IMG/VR virus record: IMGVR_UViG_3300007734_000699
Span: 1-45,101 of that record
DNA length: 45,101 nt
Strand: one strand, 5' to 3'
Source of the DNA: a virus
In this document: piece after piece, positions 7,096-14,185 of the stretch
Numbering within the stretch: the stretch's first letter is position 1
Layout of the letters: each line of letters opens with the position of its first letter
Notes under the pieces: model-generated
Database searches by the model: none
What the model saw: the letters and a program-made list of their open reading frames with translations, nothing else
Told to the model about the DNA's origin: nothing
Made by a program: the position numbers and the translations under genes

Positions 7096-8011
7096 CTCTC
7101 TGTCCTGTGATCTTGAGTCCGCCTGGGGTGTCTCGCCGGCGCATCTTGGAGATGGGGGCGACTTCTGAGGGGAGATAGCGCTTGGTGCCGTCGCCCAGTG
7201 CGGCATGCGCGCGCGCCAGGTCCCGACATAGCTTTGAAAGACCGCTGGGTTCAAGCGAAAACGCATGGTCGGTCCCCTTGCTCGCGCGGTTCAACGTGAA
7301 ATGCTTCTCAATCACCCGCGCGCCCAGTGTGTAGGCCGCGACACTCATCGCAATGCCCGAGTCATGCCCCGACCAGCCGATGACGAGCTCTGGATAGGCG
7401 TCCCGCAGCGTCTGGATGCACTTCAGGTTCAGTTCCGTAAAGTCGCGCACCGGATAGGCCGCCGTGCAGTGCAGCACCGCCAACTGGCTTGTCTTGACCG
7501 TGATCGTCGCCACCGCCCGGTCGATGTCCCTTAATGTGCCGCCGCCGGTCGAGAGAATGATCGGCAGGCCCAGCGATCGCACATGCGTCAAAAGAGGTAG
7601 GTCGGTAAGCCCGCCGGATGCGATCTTGATCGCGCACATCCCCAGCGAAACAATGCGATCAGCAGACTTTTCATCAAACGCCGTCGCAAAGACATCCACG
7701 CCCGAGGTGGTGCCTTCGTGGACACACGCGGACAGCTCCGTAAATCGCAGCTCGAGCGCTTCGCGGTGTTCGCCGTAGGTCTTGCCATAGCTATTCTCGT
7801 TTTCGTAGGGCTGATTCAGTAGGGCGTCGCTGTAGAGGGTCCGATTGTCACGCACCTGAAACTTCGCCGCCTGCGCGCCACAGGCCGCCGCGACGTGGAT
7901 CATCTTCTGGGCCGTCTCCACGTTCCCGCCGTGGTTGTGCCCGATCTCCGCGATCACATACGCGGGGCTCTCGTCCGTGATTACATGCTGCCCTATCGTG
8001 AGTTGTCGCAT
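7076..8011 (-). CDS. neuB: Nonulosonate (sialic acid) synthase, NeuB-like, without SAF domain
   Basis: 311 residues from ATG 8011. The TIM-barrel synthase is complete in motif: AEIGHNHGGN near residue 20, AAKFQ, KIASGGLTDLPLL, ILSTGGGT, LHCTAAYPV, GWSGHDSGI and EKHFTLNR followed by TDHAFSLEP. The family condenses phosphoenolpyruvate with an N-acyl hexosamine to make a nine-carbon acid. Normal NeuB proteins have about 340-350 residues with a C-terminal antifreeze-like SAF domain that closes the active site. Here the chain stops soon after LPSEVAP, so SAF is missing or vestigial. Overlaps both neighbours, so it is translated as part of the cassette. Confidence 0.88.
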   Translation of the reverse strand: MRQLTIGQHVITDESPAYVIAEIGHNHGGNVETAQKMIHVAAACGAQAAKFQVRDNRTLYSDALLNQPYENENSYGKTYGEHREALELRFTELSACVHEGTTSGVDVFATAFDEKSADRIVSLGMCAIKIASGGLTDLPLLTHVRSLGLPIILSTGGGTLRDIDRAVATITVKTSQLAVLHCTAAYPVRDFTELNLKCIQTLRDAYPELVIGWSGHDSGIAMSVAAYTLGARVIEKHFTLNRASKGTDHAFSLEPSGLSKLCRDLARAHAALGDGTKRYLPSEVAPISKMRRRDTPGGLKITGQRDDITAA

Positions 8012-8883
8012 ACGTCCCGCATCCGTCGAAGGAGTGCATCCCAGGTATAGGGCGAGCGCTGCACACCAGGCCGCGCCGGCCACGAGGTCAGGTGATCGAT
8101 ATTCTTGGTGGCCTGATTGAAGAACAGCGGCGTCTTGCTGTCCCAATTCGTGATCACGCCGCACCCCGCCGCCACCGCCGCGTGGATCGTGGTGTTATTC
8201 GCGCGCGCGCCCTGGTCAAAGAACGCCAGCACATAATCCGCCGCCGCAAGTTCATCCGATACCGCCGCGTCAGTCATAATGCCGAGGATCGTGACGTGCT
8301 CCGGCCCCATGATCGCGGTCAACTCGTCAAAGTGCCGCTCCACGCGATCCAGCGCCGTGCCTTCGTGCAGGCCCACACTCACGCGCAAGTGATACGGCTG
8401 CCCAGAGGCATCTAAGAGCGCCTTGACCTTGCGGTATTGCTCGAGCGGCTGCTTCCCCGCCATCCCAAAGGTGAACAGCCGGACGGGGCGTATCTTCGTG
8501 GGCAACAGCGAGGGGCAGAACAACCCAGGCGATCCGAGCGACGGGTCCCCGTAAAAGACGTGCTGCGCGTGTTGGGTCACATACGCATCGCCCGCGTCAT
8601 GCCAGAAGACGCCGTAGGTCTTGGGCTGCGCCGTCCGCATCACTTCCGCCGAGGAGCCAGCGGATTGCGGGCAGCAGTAATGCCGCGTATACGTGTGATC
8701 GTCGGGCTGCAGTTCCGCCCACTTCAGCGACAGCAGCGGATAGGCGCCCCAGCGCTCAGGTAAGGGCGACAACGGCACCATCGGCACACCGAGCCGATCC
8801 GCCAACTGCTGCGAGAATTTCGCCACGCCGCAGGTGGTCGGGTTCGTGTGCAGCGAAACAACCGAGGTAAACCGCAGGCTCAT
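7993..8883 (-). CDS. GT-B-like glycosyltransferase
   Basis: 296 residues; ATG 8883 overlaps the upstream stop as ATGA. The N-terminus, with HTNPTTCGVAKFSQQLADRL, has the Gly-rich acceptor-side loop typical of GT-B enzymes. The C-terminal half has YVLAFFDQGARANNTT followed by AAVAAGCGVIT, resembling the donor-binding half where the enzyme recognises a sugar nucleotide and checks capacity for a valid target. No close family can be named. The position, immediately upstream of the NeuB-like gene, suggests that it transfers the cassette's sugar or builds the acceptor glycan. Confidence 0.68.
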   Translation of the reverse strand: MSLRFTSVVSLHTNPTTCGVAKFSQQLADRLGVPMVPLSPLPERWGAYPLLSLKWAELQPDDHTYTRHYCCPQSAGSSAEVMRTAQPKTYGVFWHDAGDAYVTQHAQHVFYGDPSLGSPGLFCPSLLPTKIRPVRLFTFGMAGKQPLEQYRKVKALLDASGQPYHLRVSVGLHEGTALDRVERHFDELTAIMGPEHVTILGIMTDAAVSDELAAADYVLAFFDQGARANNTTIHAAVAAGCGVITNWDSKTPLFFNQATKNIDHLTSWPARPGVQRSPYTWDALLRRMRDVCDNSR

Positions 8884-9941
8884 CGGGTGACTTCGTAGAC
8901 CAACACGCGGCCCTTGCCCATATGATCCAGTTCCTGTTCGAGCCCCTTGCGACGCACCCCGCCATTCAACACGCACAAGGCGCGCAGGAACGGCTGCGAC
9001 AGGCACGTGATGTGTGTCGGATCCGTCTCGAAATCCGTGGTGGCATCAAACACGCCATCAGACGAAAACCGCGTCGTGATGTAGACGTATTTCCGCGCCA
9101 CGCGGAAGAGTTCCGCCACCAGCGGCCCCACCGACAACACCGGCACATGCTCGAGCACTTCGCGGCAGATGGCGACGTGGGCGATCTTCGGCGGCAGGCT
9201 CGCCACATCCCCCCGCACCACGCGATCCGCGAGGCCATTCGAGAGCGCCACCGCCGCATCAGAGGGATCCACGCCACCGGCGTCCATCCCCAACTCGCGC
9301 AGCATGCGGACAAAATGACCCGGCCCACAGCCCACATCCAGCACTGTCAACCCGTCGAAGACGGCCTTCACCAGCTTCGGGTGCCGCCCTTCGATCTTCT
9401 TGCGGGCCTCGTAGGTAAACGGCTGCTCACCGCGCCACTCACCTGTGAAGTACTCCTGGTCGAAGACCGGCGCCGGTGCCGCTTCTTGGTGCGCGATGAA
9501 CCGCGACAACCGATCCAGCGAGGCGTCGGCATCCCTCAGCGCCCACTGTCGCAAGCGCGCCGTGGACGAATCCCGCGTCTCACCGGACAGGAACACAATC
9601 TGTGTCCCCGCCTCCGAACAGGCCAAGACCTGCTCATCGGGGAGTCGGTTCTCCCAATCCTTCCCCTTCACGTAGGCCAACGGCCGGAGGGCCGCAATCA
9701 CGTTTTCGGTGGGTTGATACTTGATAAAGACCGAATCCACGCCCTTAATCTGCCCGACCACATCGGCGCGGGTCTGTTGATCCAGTAACGCCTCTCGGCC
9801 CTTGGCGCGGATGTCGTCATCGGACGCCACGGCTACCACCAGAGAATCATCGGGGAAGGCGCGGCGGGCGGCTTGGATGTAGGCGACGTGTCCCGCGTGC
9901 AACGGGTCAAAACTTCCGTCCAGCAGGATGGTGGATCTCAC
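8880..9941 (-). CDS. Fused sugar-phosphate nucleotidyltransferase and SAM methyltransferase
   Basis: A 353-residue fusion. Residues 1 to about 130 are an HxGH nucleotidyltransferase: GSFDPLHAGH (9-18), LVVAVASDDD, IAALRPLAYVKGKDW and a closing SSTARL similar to the STTxII loop of HldE/RfaE-type enzymes, which attach AMP or CMP to sugar or polyol phosphates. From about residue 190 follows a class I methyltransferase with VLDVGCGPG and REVLEHV. Joining an activating enzyme and a methyltransferase suggests one substrate handled in two steps, such as a methylated polyol or heptose. ATG 9941 gives an ATGA overlap with the gene before it. The substrate is unknown. Confidence 0.82.
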   Translation of the reverse strand: MRSTILLDGSFDPLHAGHVAYIQAARRAFPDDSLVVAVASDDDIRAKGREALLDQQTRADVVGQIKGVDSVFIKYQPTENVIAALRPLAYVKGKDWENRLPDEQVLACSEAGTQIVFLSGETRDSSTARLRQWALRDADASLDRLSRFIAHQEAAPAPVFDQEYFTGEWRGEQPFTYEARKKIEGRHPKLVKAVFDGLTVLDVGCGPGHFVRMLRELGMDAGGVDPSDAAVALSNGLADRVVRGDVASLPPKIAHVAICREVLEHVPVLSVGPLVAELFRVARKYVYITTRFSSDGVFDATTDFETDPTHITCLSQPFLRALCVLNGGVRRKGLEQELDHMGKGRVLVYEVTR

Positions 9942-10108
9942 GCCTTCATCGTGTTCCGCTTCGGCGGGGAGAGTTCAGAACTTTGAAACTCATGCCCGCA
10001 GACGCAGCAGTAATAGCGCTTACCTATTGGGTCGGTGATTTCGTGGATAAGGGTGGGTCGATCCTCCCCGCACTTGGTGCAGGTGATCGTCCCCGGTTGG
10101 ACGGGCAT
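9938..10108 (-). CDS. Zinc-ribbon protein
   Basis: 56 residues starting at ATG 10108 after a good AAGGGTAAC ribosome site. Two cysteine pairs, CTKC near residue 10 and CCVC near residue 34, give a classic zinc-ribbon spacing. It ends in a short Ser/Pro/Lys tail. It is coupled to the fused nucleotidyltransferase gene by an ATGA overlap but shares no obvious pathway with it. Role unknown. Confidence 0.65.
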   Translation of the reverse strand: MPVQPGTITCTKCGEDRPTLIHEITDPIGKRYYCCVCGHEFQSSELSPPKRNTMKA

Positions 10109-10113
10109 GATTG

Positions 10114-10449
10114 TTACCCTTGGTAATCGATCGCGTCGACCGGCCGGCGCTTGCGGACGGCGCGGCGGTATCGCTGATACCAAATTTGAATATCGCGTTG
10201 AGAGAGCTGGCGTAAGGCGCGGATTTCCGCCTTCGCCACTTTGCGTTCCGGCCAGTCTGGGAACCGCCGATGAATCAGTTCATGAAGCAGCGTCGAGACA
10301 ATCGACACCTTGGGGTCAATCGTCACCGCGCCAGTGCCGTGATCACAGAGGCCCATCAGATGCGCCCCGTCATCCGTGATCAGTGTCGCTTCATAAATCC
10401 GCCCCTTGGCGAATTCCTCCGTGACCGCGGCGATGAGGTCAACGGCCAC
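10114..10449 (-). CDS. Small HExxH-motif putative metallopeptidase
   Basis: 111 residues. The segment STLLHELIHRRFPDW contains HELIH, the HExxH zinc motif of metallopeptidases, preceded by a beta strand AVTIDPKV as in SprT- or ImmA-type minimal folds. The rest is a basic C-terminal helix region (YQRYRRAVRKRR). A third zinc ligand is not obvious. Phage proteins of this size with HExxH are usually uncharacterised; cleavage of a host regulator is only speculation. Confidence 0.6.
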   Translation of the reverse strand: MAVDLIAAVTEEFAKGRIYEATLITDDGAHLMGLCDHGTGAVTIDPKVSIVSTLLHELIHRRFPDWPERKVAKAEIRALRQLSQRDIQIWYQRYRRAVRKRRPVDAIDYQG

Positions 10450-10822
10450 GAAACACCGTCACTTCACCCGAGGCCAATAACCGATGGTCGTGATCAAACG
10501 CCATCGCCGTCACGCGCATGGTGCCGGCCGGCAGGTTGCGCCAGTAGAACAATTCCTGCTTGCGTCCAAACAGTTCCACCGTGCTCTCCCGCTCAAACTC
10601 GCCCGTGCAATAGGATCCGGTTTCGGTGACTTCCGCCGAACACCCGTAGACACTCAGCCAGCGATAGGCATCCGTGACGCGGTTGAACGTCACCACGACG
10701 GTCACAAGCGTCCGCTCCGGTACGACGGAGAGCCGCAGGCGCTCGGGACCACCATCCGCCAACCCGCCCCACAGCAGCAGGACGCCGCAGAGGATTGCCA
10801 CCACCGCGATGGCGCGCGTCAT
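10439..10822 (-). CDS. Exported or membrane-anchored protein
   Basis: 127 residues from ATG 10822 (ATGA overlap with the exonuclease stop). It opens with MTRAIAVVAILCGVLLLWGG, a signal peptide or signal anchor. The mature part is beta-rich with two cysteines (YGCSAEV and YCTGEF) that could form a disulfide, resembling an immunoglobulin-like fold in strand pattern. Not a recognised lysis protein. Location in periplasm or inner membrane is inferred. Confidence 0.6.
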   Translation of the reverse strand: MTRAIAVVAILCGVLLLWGGLADGGPERLRLSVVPERTLVTVVVTFNRVTDAYRWLSVYGCSAEVTETGSYCTGEFERESTVELFGRKQELFYWRNLPAGTMRVTAMAFDHDHRLLASGEVTVFRGR

Positions 10823-11487
10823 GGCGTATACACTTCGACAGGTGACGCGCCCGAACGCCACATCTTCGGCGGGGCCAACATGCCACGATCAAGCAGCACG
10901 CGGCGCAGTTCCATGTGCTGCCGCACATCCCCCACCACGCGCTCGCGCACCTCGCGTAAGCCCTCCGGCGTCAGCCGGTTCGCCGCCCGCCACTTGCTTT
11001 GATTCATGCTTACCTTGGGCGCGTCGAGGTGAAACATGGCGCCGAGGGATTCCTGCGACTTGCTGATGCCCTTCGCGCGCATCAGATGCACCTTGGTGTC
11101 TTGCACGAACTTGTCACCCAGTGGCGGGAGTCCGCACTCCATCAGCGCGCCATTCAACATCGGCAAGTCGTGGCCGAGGATGAAATGCCCAGTTACCATG
11201 TCCGCGGCGTCATAGGCTGCTACAAACTCGCGCAAGATGCTGAGGAGGGGCGTTTCGCCCAGGAGCCGCACGGTCACCTCTTCGGCGTCCGTCCACGCCC
11301 ATGCAATCGCGGTCACTTCCGCGGTGGTAAAGTCCGAGCCGAGATACGACAGCGGCCGGTTCTCAATATCGAAATCCAGCACGCGCATCGGGCGCGACCG
11401 CACCACCAGGCGCGTCGGCGCTACCGTGATCGTGCCCGGATCGTTGATGACGCTAGTGCGCGTCTTTGGCCGGATCGTGATCTTCAA
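10819..11487 (-). CDS. Second DEDD-type RNase H-like exonuclease
   Basis: 222 residues from ATG 11487; an alternative ATG at 11388 starts just before the fold (MRVLDFDIE). Catalytic layout: LDFDIE with D40 and E42, GHFILGHDLPML with D108, and GDVRQHMEL with D187. The residue four before the last aspartate is arginine, so the usual tyrosine or histidine of the third motif is missing at that spot. It is a different lineage from the exonuclease at 600-1274. Location far from replication genes suggests a separate role, such as degrading host nucleic acid. Confidence 0.78.
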   Translation of the reverse strand: MKITIRPKTRTSVINDPGTITVAPTRLVVRSRPMRVLDFDIENRPLSYLGSDFTTAEVTAIAWAWTDAEEVTVRLLGETPLLSILREFVAAYDAADMVTGHFILGHDLPMLNGALMECGLPPLGDKFVQDTKVHLMRAKGISKSQESLGAMFHLDAPKVSMNQSKWRAANRLTPEGLREVRERVVGDVRQHMELRRVLLDRGMLAPPKMWRSGASPVEVYTP

Positions 11488-11674
11488 TGCAAATATCGAA
11501 GGCCGCGCCGTCCGGCAGGCCGAGGACTGATTTCCCGCTCTTTAACGCCTCGATTTCGGGCAGAAGTGTGTCTTCTTCCCAGTCGATGCGCTCAAGCGAT
11601 TGTTTGAGTCGAAACTGCGCGCGGCGTAACGCTTTCAGCTTTCGCTCTTGCCTGCTGTCGCGTGATAAAGGCAC
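11453..11674 (-). CDS. Hypothetical coiled-coil protein
   Basis: About 73 residues if GTG 11674 is the start; the frame is open farther upstream but overlaps the neighbour. The credible part is KLKALRRAQFRLKQSLERI, a long charged helix, then EEDTLLPEIEALKSGK and a short beta-like end. It overlaps the gene upstream by 83 bases and the exonuclease downstream by 35, so its start is poorly determined. No family recognised. Confidence 0.45.
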   Translation of the reverse strand: MPLSRDSRQERKLKALRRAQFRLKQSLERIDWEEDTLLPEIEALKSGKSVLGLPDGAAFDICIEDHDPAKDAH

Positions 11675-11957
11675 TCGTCCTCTCCCTGATGTGCTGCTGG
11701 ATCGCCTGGGCCCGTGCGATCGATGTCGCGCGCCCCACATACCGCCGATTTACGAAAATGCGAAAGGCGCTATTCTTCGCAAACACCGCCCGCCCGCCCG
11801 CGCTCTGCGCGTAGCGTTTATGCGCGGCCTTGCCTTTCGCCGTCCGCTCATACCGCCGTTGCGCGAGTCGCTTGGAACACGGCCGACACCGGCCCGTCCT
11901 CGAGCGCGGCGACAGCGGCGCACCACAGGCACACAGCGTTAGGCGCCCGGATTTCAC
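11592..11957 (-). CDS. Basic protein with N-terminal zinc-binding cysteines
   Basis: 121 residues, start ATG 11957 with ATGA overlap. The first 30 residues carry CACG and CRPC, a probable zinc knuckle, followed by a strongly basic region (RLAQRRYERTAKGKAAHKR). The C-terminal half has IFVNRRYVGRATS and a helix rich in Ala, Gln and Arg. Its charge suggests nucleic-acid binding. The last 25 codons overlap the next gene in another frame. Confidence 0.55.
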   Translation of the reverse strand: MKSGRLTLCACGAPLSPRSRTGRCRPCSKRLAQRRYERTAKGKAAHKRYAQSAGGRAVFAKNSAFRIFVNRRYVGRATSIARAQAIQQHIRERTSAFITRQQARAKAESVTPRAVSTQTIA

Positions 11958-12061
11958 CGCCGCTTTCTGACGCGTGGTGCCCCTTTCTTGGCGACTTCTT
12001 CAGCCGCGTATTCGAGCGCCTTCTTACCGATCCACTTCAGCAGCGGTTTCCACCAACTCAT
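11954..12061 (-). CDS. 35-residue basic amphipathic peptide
   Basis: Begins MSWWKPLLKWIGKKALEYAA and ends with a run of Arg/Lys. ATG 12061 overlaps the DUF1353 stop as ATGA and its own stop overlaps the next start, which supports reality despite the short length. The Trp/Leu/Lys face looks like a membrane-interacting helix. Being close to the lysis genes, it could disturb or associate with the inner membrane, but that is inference from composition. Confidence 0.6.
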   Translation of the reverse strand: MSWWKPLLKWIGKKALEYAAEEVAKKGAPRVRKRR

Positions 12062-12429
12062 GCGAACACCTTCGGTTGATAGGCCGATCCGCCGAACACA
12101 CGGACGGCCCGATAGATCAGATGGCGCGTGAGCCACGAGACGCCCAATGTCTCCATCGCTTCGAGGAGAATCTTGTCGGCCAGTTCACGCGAAATGCCGG
12201 ACTTGCGGTAGCACCAATCGTGGACCACCGCCGCCTTTCCGTACGCGCCAGTGGGCGGCAGGATGTTCCAGAGCGGTCTTGGGATGGAGGCGAAGTCCGT
12301 CTCGAATCCCGCCGGCACGTAGACTGCACCCAACGGGACGAGATCGGTGTCGTAGCGAAAGCCTTGCACCAGCCGCCATTCGTGGCCGTCGCCGTATTCG
12401 AGGATGAGCGGGGTCTGGAACGAGCTCAC
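12058..12429 (-). CDS. DUF1353 family protein
   Basis: 123 residues from GTG 12429, which overlaps the upstream stop as GTGA. The family signature is clear: PAGFETDFASIPRPLW around residues 40-55, then GAYGKAAVVHDWCYR about 60-75. DUF1353 proteins are frequent in tailed phages near lysis or tail genes and have no proven function; the conserved His-Asp-Trp-Cys-Tyr segment suggests an active or binding site. The gene is coupled to the protein upstream. Confidence 0.8.
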   Translation of the reverse strand: MSSFQTPLILEYGDGHEWRLVQGFRYDTDLVPLGAVYVPAGFETDFASIPRPLWNILPPTGAYGKAAVVHDWCYRKSGISRELADKILLEAMETLGVSWLTRHLIYRAVRVFGGSAYQPKVFA

Positions 12430-13055
12430 AGCGGCGGCAGGCCGAGCGCGGCTCTCCATTCCTTGCGATGCTTTTTAATCGAGGCGTCCAGCGTGGGCTC
12501 GTTCTTGGCCAGCCAGTCGAAGATCGTGCGACCAAACCAGCGGCCCATTTGGGCATCCGGCGCATTCCCGGCCTGTGCGTAATCGGCAAAGAGCGTCATC
12601 CCCACGGCATCGAACGCGGCATCACCGGGATACGGTTCATGCGCGGGCGGGGGCGGGGGCGGCGGCGCTTCATCCTTCAGCGGCGGATTCTGCGGACGCC
12701 AATACTGCGCGGGGATCGCGTTCCAGACCGGAATTCCCGGCATGCCGATCGGATCCGGTGAATCGTTGCCCTGCGCGATCAGATCGAACTGTTGGCCATC
12801 GCACCAGATGGCATCGTGCGACAGGCCCGTGCAGGTGTAGGTCTTGCCATCCAAACCCACCACCGGCCGCGGCTGGAAGCCGGGCGGGGTGTATTGCCCC
12901 TCGCCGGAGGTCTTGCACATGCGATAGGCGGTATGGCCCGCCAGCTTCAGCTTGATGACCACAAAATCGGAGAACTGCGAACACGTTGCGTTGATGTTTT
13001 GCCGCAACAGTTCGGGATGCTCCCGATCCACTTGCCGAACAATCTCTAGGCTCAT
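12426..13055 (-). CDS. Hypothetical two-domain protein with polyproline hinge
   Basis: 209 residues. The N-terminal half (to about 125) has several cysteines and beta segments (KTYTCTGLSHDAIWCDG). A hinge of eight prolines in a row follows at about 133-140, then a helical C-terminal domain with two tryptophans (GRWFGRTIFDWLAKN). Both flanks are coupled by ATGA/GTGA junctions. No family recognised; proximity to the lysozyme suggests late expression. Confidence 0.6.
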   Translation of the reverse strand: MSLEIVRQVDREHPELLRQNINATCSQFSDFVVIKLKLAGHTAYRMCKTSGEGQYTPPGFQPRPVVGLDGKTYTCTGLSHDAIWCDGQQFDLIAQGNDSPDPIGMPGIPVWNAIPAQYWRPQNPPLKDEAPPPPPPPAHEPYPGDAAFDAVGMTLFADYAQAGNAPDAQMGRWFGRTIFDWLAKNEPTLDASIKKHRKEWRAALGLPPL

Positions 13056-13276
13056 GCCCCATCCTCATCGGGGGTCATCGGCCAGATGCGGCCGTGCCCA
13101 CACTTCACGCCACTGCTACAGTCCCGAATCGTCAGTTGCGTATACGCCCGAGCGCCCTGCCACTCGAACCAGACCACTTGTGTCCACACGGCCCCGCGCG
13201 GCGTCAGTTCCGGCTGCTGCCGGAGCAACTTCGCCCCGGCGCGCAAATCTTCCGCTTGGTTCCACTCACTCGCCAT
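13052..13276 (-). CDS. Hypothetical protein
   Basis: 74 residues; start overlaps the lysozyme 3' end by 11 bases and its stop overlaps the next ATG. Contains WTQVVWFEWQGARAYTQ, a likely beta hairpin, and CSSGVKCGHGR, which could bind a metal. No family recognised. Confidence 0.55.
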   Translation of the reverse strand: MASEWNQAEDLRAGAKLLRQQPELTPRGAVWTQVVWFEWQGARAYTQLTIRDCSSGVKCGHGRIWPMTPDEDGA

Positions 13277-13727
13277 CTCGCAGGTACTTCGCGATGCGGC
13301 CGGAGCGCGTCTCCCCCACTTGAACCTTCCAGCGGCTCTCCAGCAGATGCGCGGCGGCGGCCTTGAACTGTTTCACTTCAATCGCGCGGATCGTCTGCCG
13401 AAAACCGCGAAACGTGGCGAGGCCCATGTTCAGCACGAGTTCGGTAATCGCCCGCTGTCGAAGTTCGCTCAATGATGGGAACCATTGAAACGCTTTCGCG
13501 GCGAGTTGTTCAGAACTAAAGAGGTCGTGATCGAGAAGAACTTCTCCCTCTAGCTGTGATAGGCCAACGTCATCAAGGTTCCGGCCATAGCCAATAGTTA
13601 ACTTCCCACGACGTTGGCACTGGCATTGGCGATAGGGTTTTCCACAACAATCAAAGTAGGGAAACTGGCGAAAGCCCTCAGCCTTCATCACGTCCTCTCG
13701 AAGCGCGGCTCTTGATGTGAGATTCAT
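13266..13727 (-). CDS. Endolysin, GH24 lysozyme with Cys-rich insertion
   Basis: 153 residues, the size of T4- and P22-type lysozymes. Catalytic E17 lies in KAEGFR and D26 in PYFD, nine residues apart as in T4 lysozyme (E11, D20). The third catalytic residue, T44 in LTIGYG, comes 18 residues after D26 instead of six, because about 12 residues with four cysteines and several basic residues (27-42) are inserted in the active-site loop. The rest of the fold is ordinary, ending with TRSGRIAKYLRDGE. It cuts peptidoglycan in the periplasm. There is no signal peptide, so export needs a holin. Confidence 0.9.
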   Translation of the reverse strand: MNLTSRAALREDVMKAEGFRQFPYFDCCGKPYRQCQCQRRGKLTIGYGRNLDDVGLSQLEGEVLLDHDLFSSEQLAAKAFQWFPSLSELRQRAITELVLNMGLATFRGFRQTIRAIEVKQFKAAAAHLLESRWKVQVGETRSGRIAKYLRDGE

Positions 13728-13736
13728 CGAAAGCTC

Positions 13737-13751
13737 TGAACGCTCCGTTCA
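13737..13751. repeat. Inverted repeat TGAACG-CTC-CGTTCA upstream of the lysozyme
   Basis: A perfect 6-base inverted repeat with a 3-base spacer in the 57-base gap between the small membrane protein gene and the lysozyme start. It is too short for a strong terminator and lacks a T-run on either strand. It could be an operator or a small hairpin affecting lysozyme translation. Confidence 0.3.
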
Positions 13752-13784
13752 ATATGGGACACGATTAATCCATGAGCCATCGGC

Positions 13785-13982
13785 TTACTTCCCGAGATCG
13801 CGGCCGATCAACTGGTTGAGGTTCTTGGAGATTTCATCCAATGAATGCGTCACGGTTTCCCGCCACCGCTGATCGGAGTCCCGGTCCTTCTCCAACTGCG
13901 TGACGCGGTTTTCCATCCGCACTAAGAGGATGAGCCCCGTCATTGACGGCATTCCGATACCAAGCACCAGCGACCAATCCAT
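13785..13982 (-). CDS. Small membrane protein with coiled coil (holin or spanin candidate)
   Basis: 65 residues from ATG 13982 after GGGAGACGGGACAAC. Residues 3-22 are a hydrophobic segment (LVLGIGMPSMTGLILLV), followed by a charged coiled-coil with ENRVTQLEKDRDSDQRW and a polar end. One membrane pass plus a coil just upstream of the endolysin fits a class III-like holin or an inner-membrane spanin. No outer-membrane spanin partner was found, so the choice between them is open. Confidence 0.62.
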   Translation of the reverse strand: MDWSLVLGIGMPSMTGLILLVRMENRVTQLEKDRDSDQRWRETVTHSLDEISKNLNQLIGRDLGK

Positions 13983-14035
13983 GTTGTCCCGTCTCCCTGT
14001 CGGCCCGTTATCGCCCGGTCTGTTACAATGGGCCC

Positions 14036-14185
14036 GTGCCCCGCGTGCTTCGGCTCGTCCCGAAACGCCGCCCATCCCTCCCGCTCCGCGCGGCCCGTGG
14101 ATACCGCGATCTGCTGATCGGCCTGCTCGTGCTCATTGCCGGCTGCCTCGTGCTGACATTGGCGCTGACGGCTCTGCATCTGTAG
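14036..14185 (+). CDS. Possible small plus-strand membrane protein
   Basis: A 49-residue frame starting at GTG 14036 with no clear ribosome site. Basic N-terminal half (VPKRRPSLPLRAARG), then one strong membrane segment of about 20 residues ending TALHL. It lies mostly in a 150-base gap of the minus strand (13983-14132) beside lysis genes and overlaps the end of the gene at 14133 by 53 bases antiparallel. It could be a holin-type protein or simply a chance frame in GC-rich DNA. Confidence 0.25.
   Translation: MPRVLRLVPKRRPSLPLRAARGYRDLLIGLLVLIAGCLVLTLALTALHL

Noticed and set aside
8922-9788. Long plus-strand frame of 288 residues antisense to the nucleotidyltransferase-methyltransferase
   Set aside because: His/Arg-rich composition without motifs, lies entirely over a clear gene on the other strand; typical of GC-rich antisense frames.
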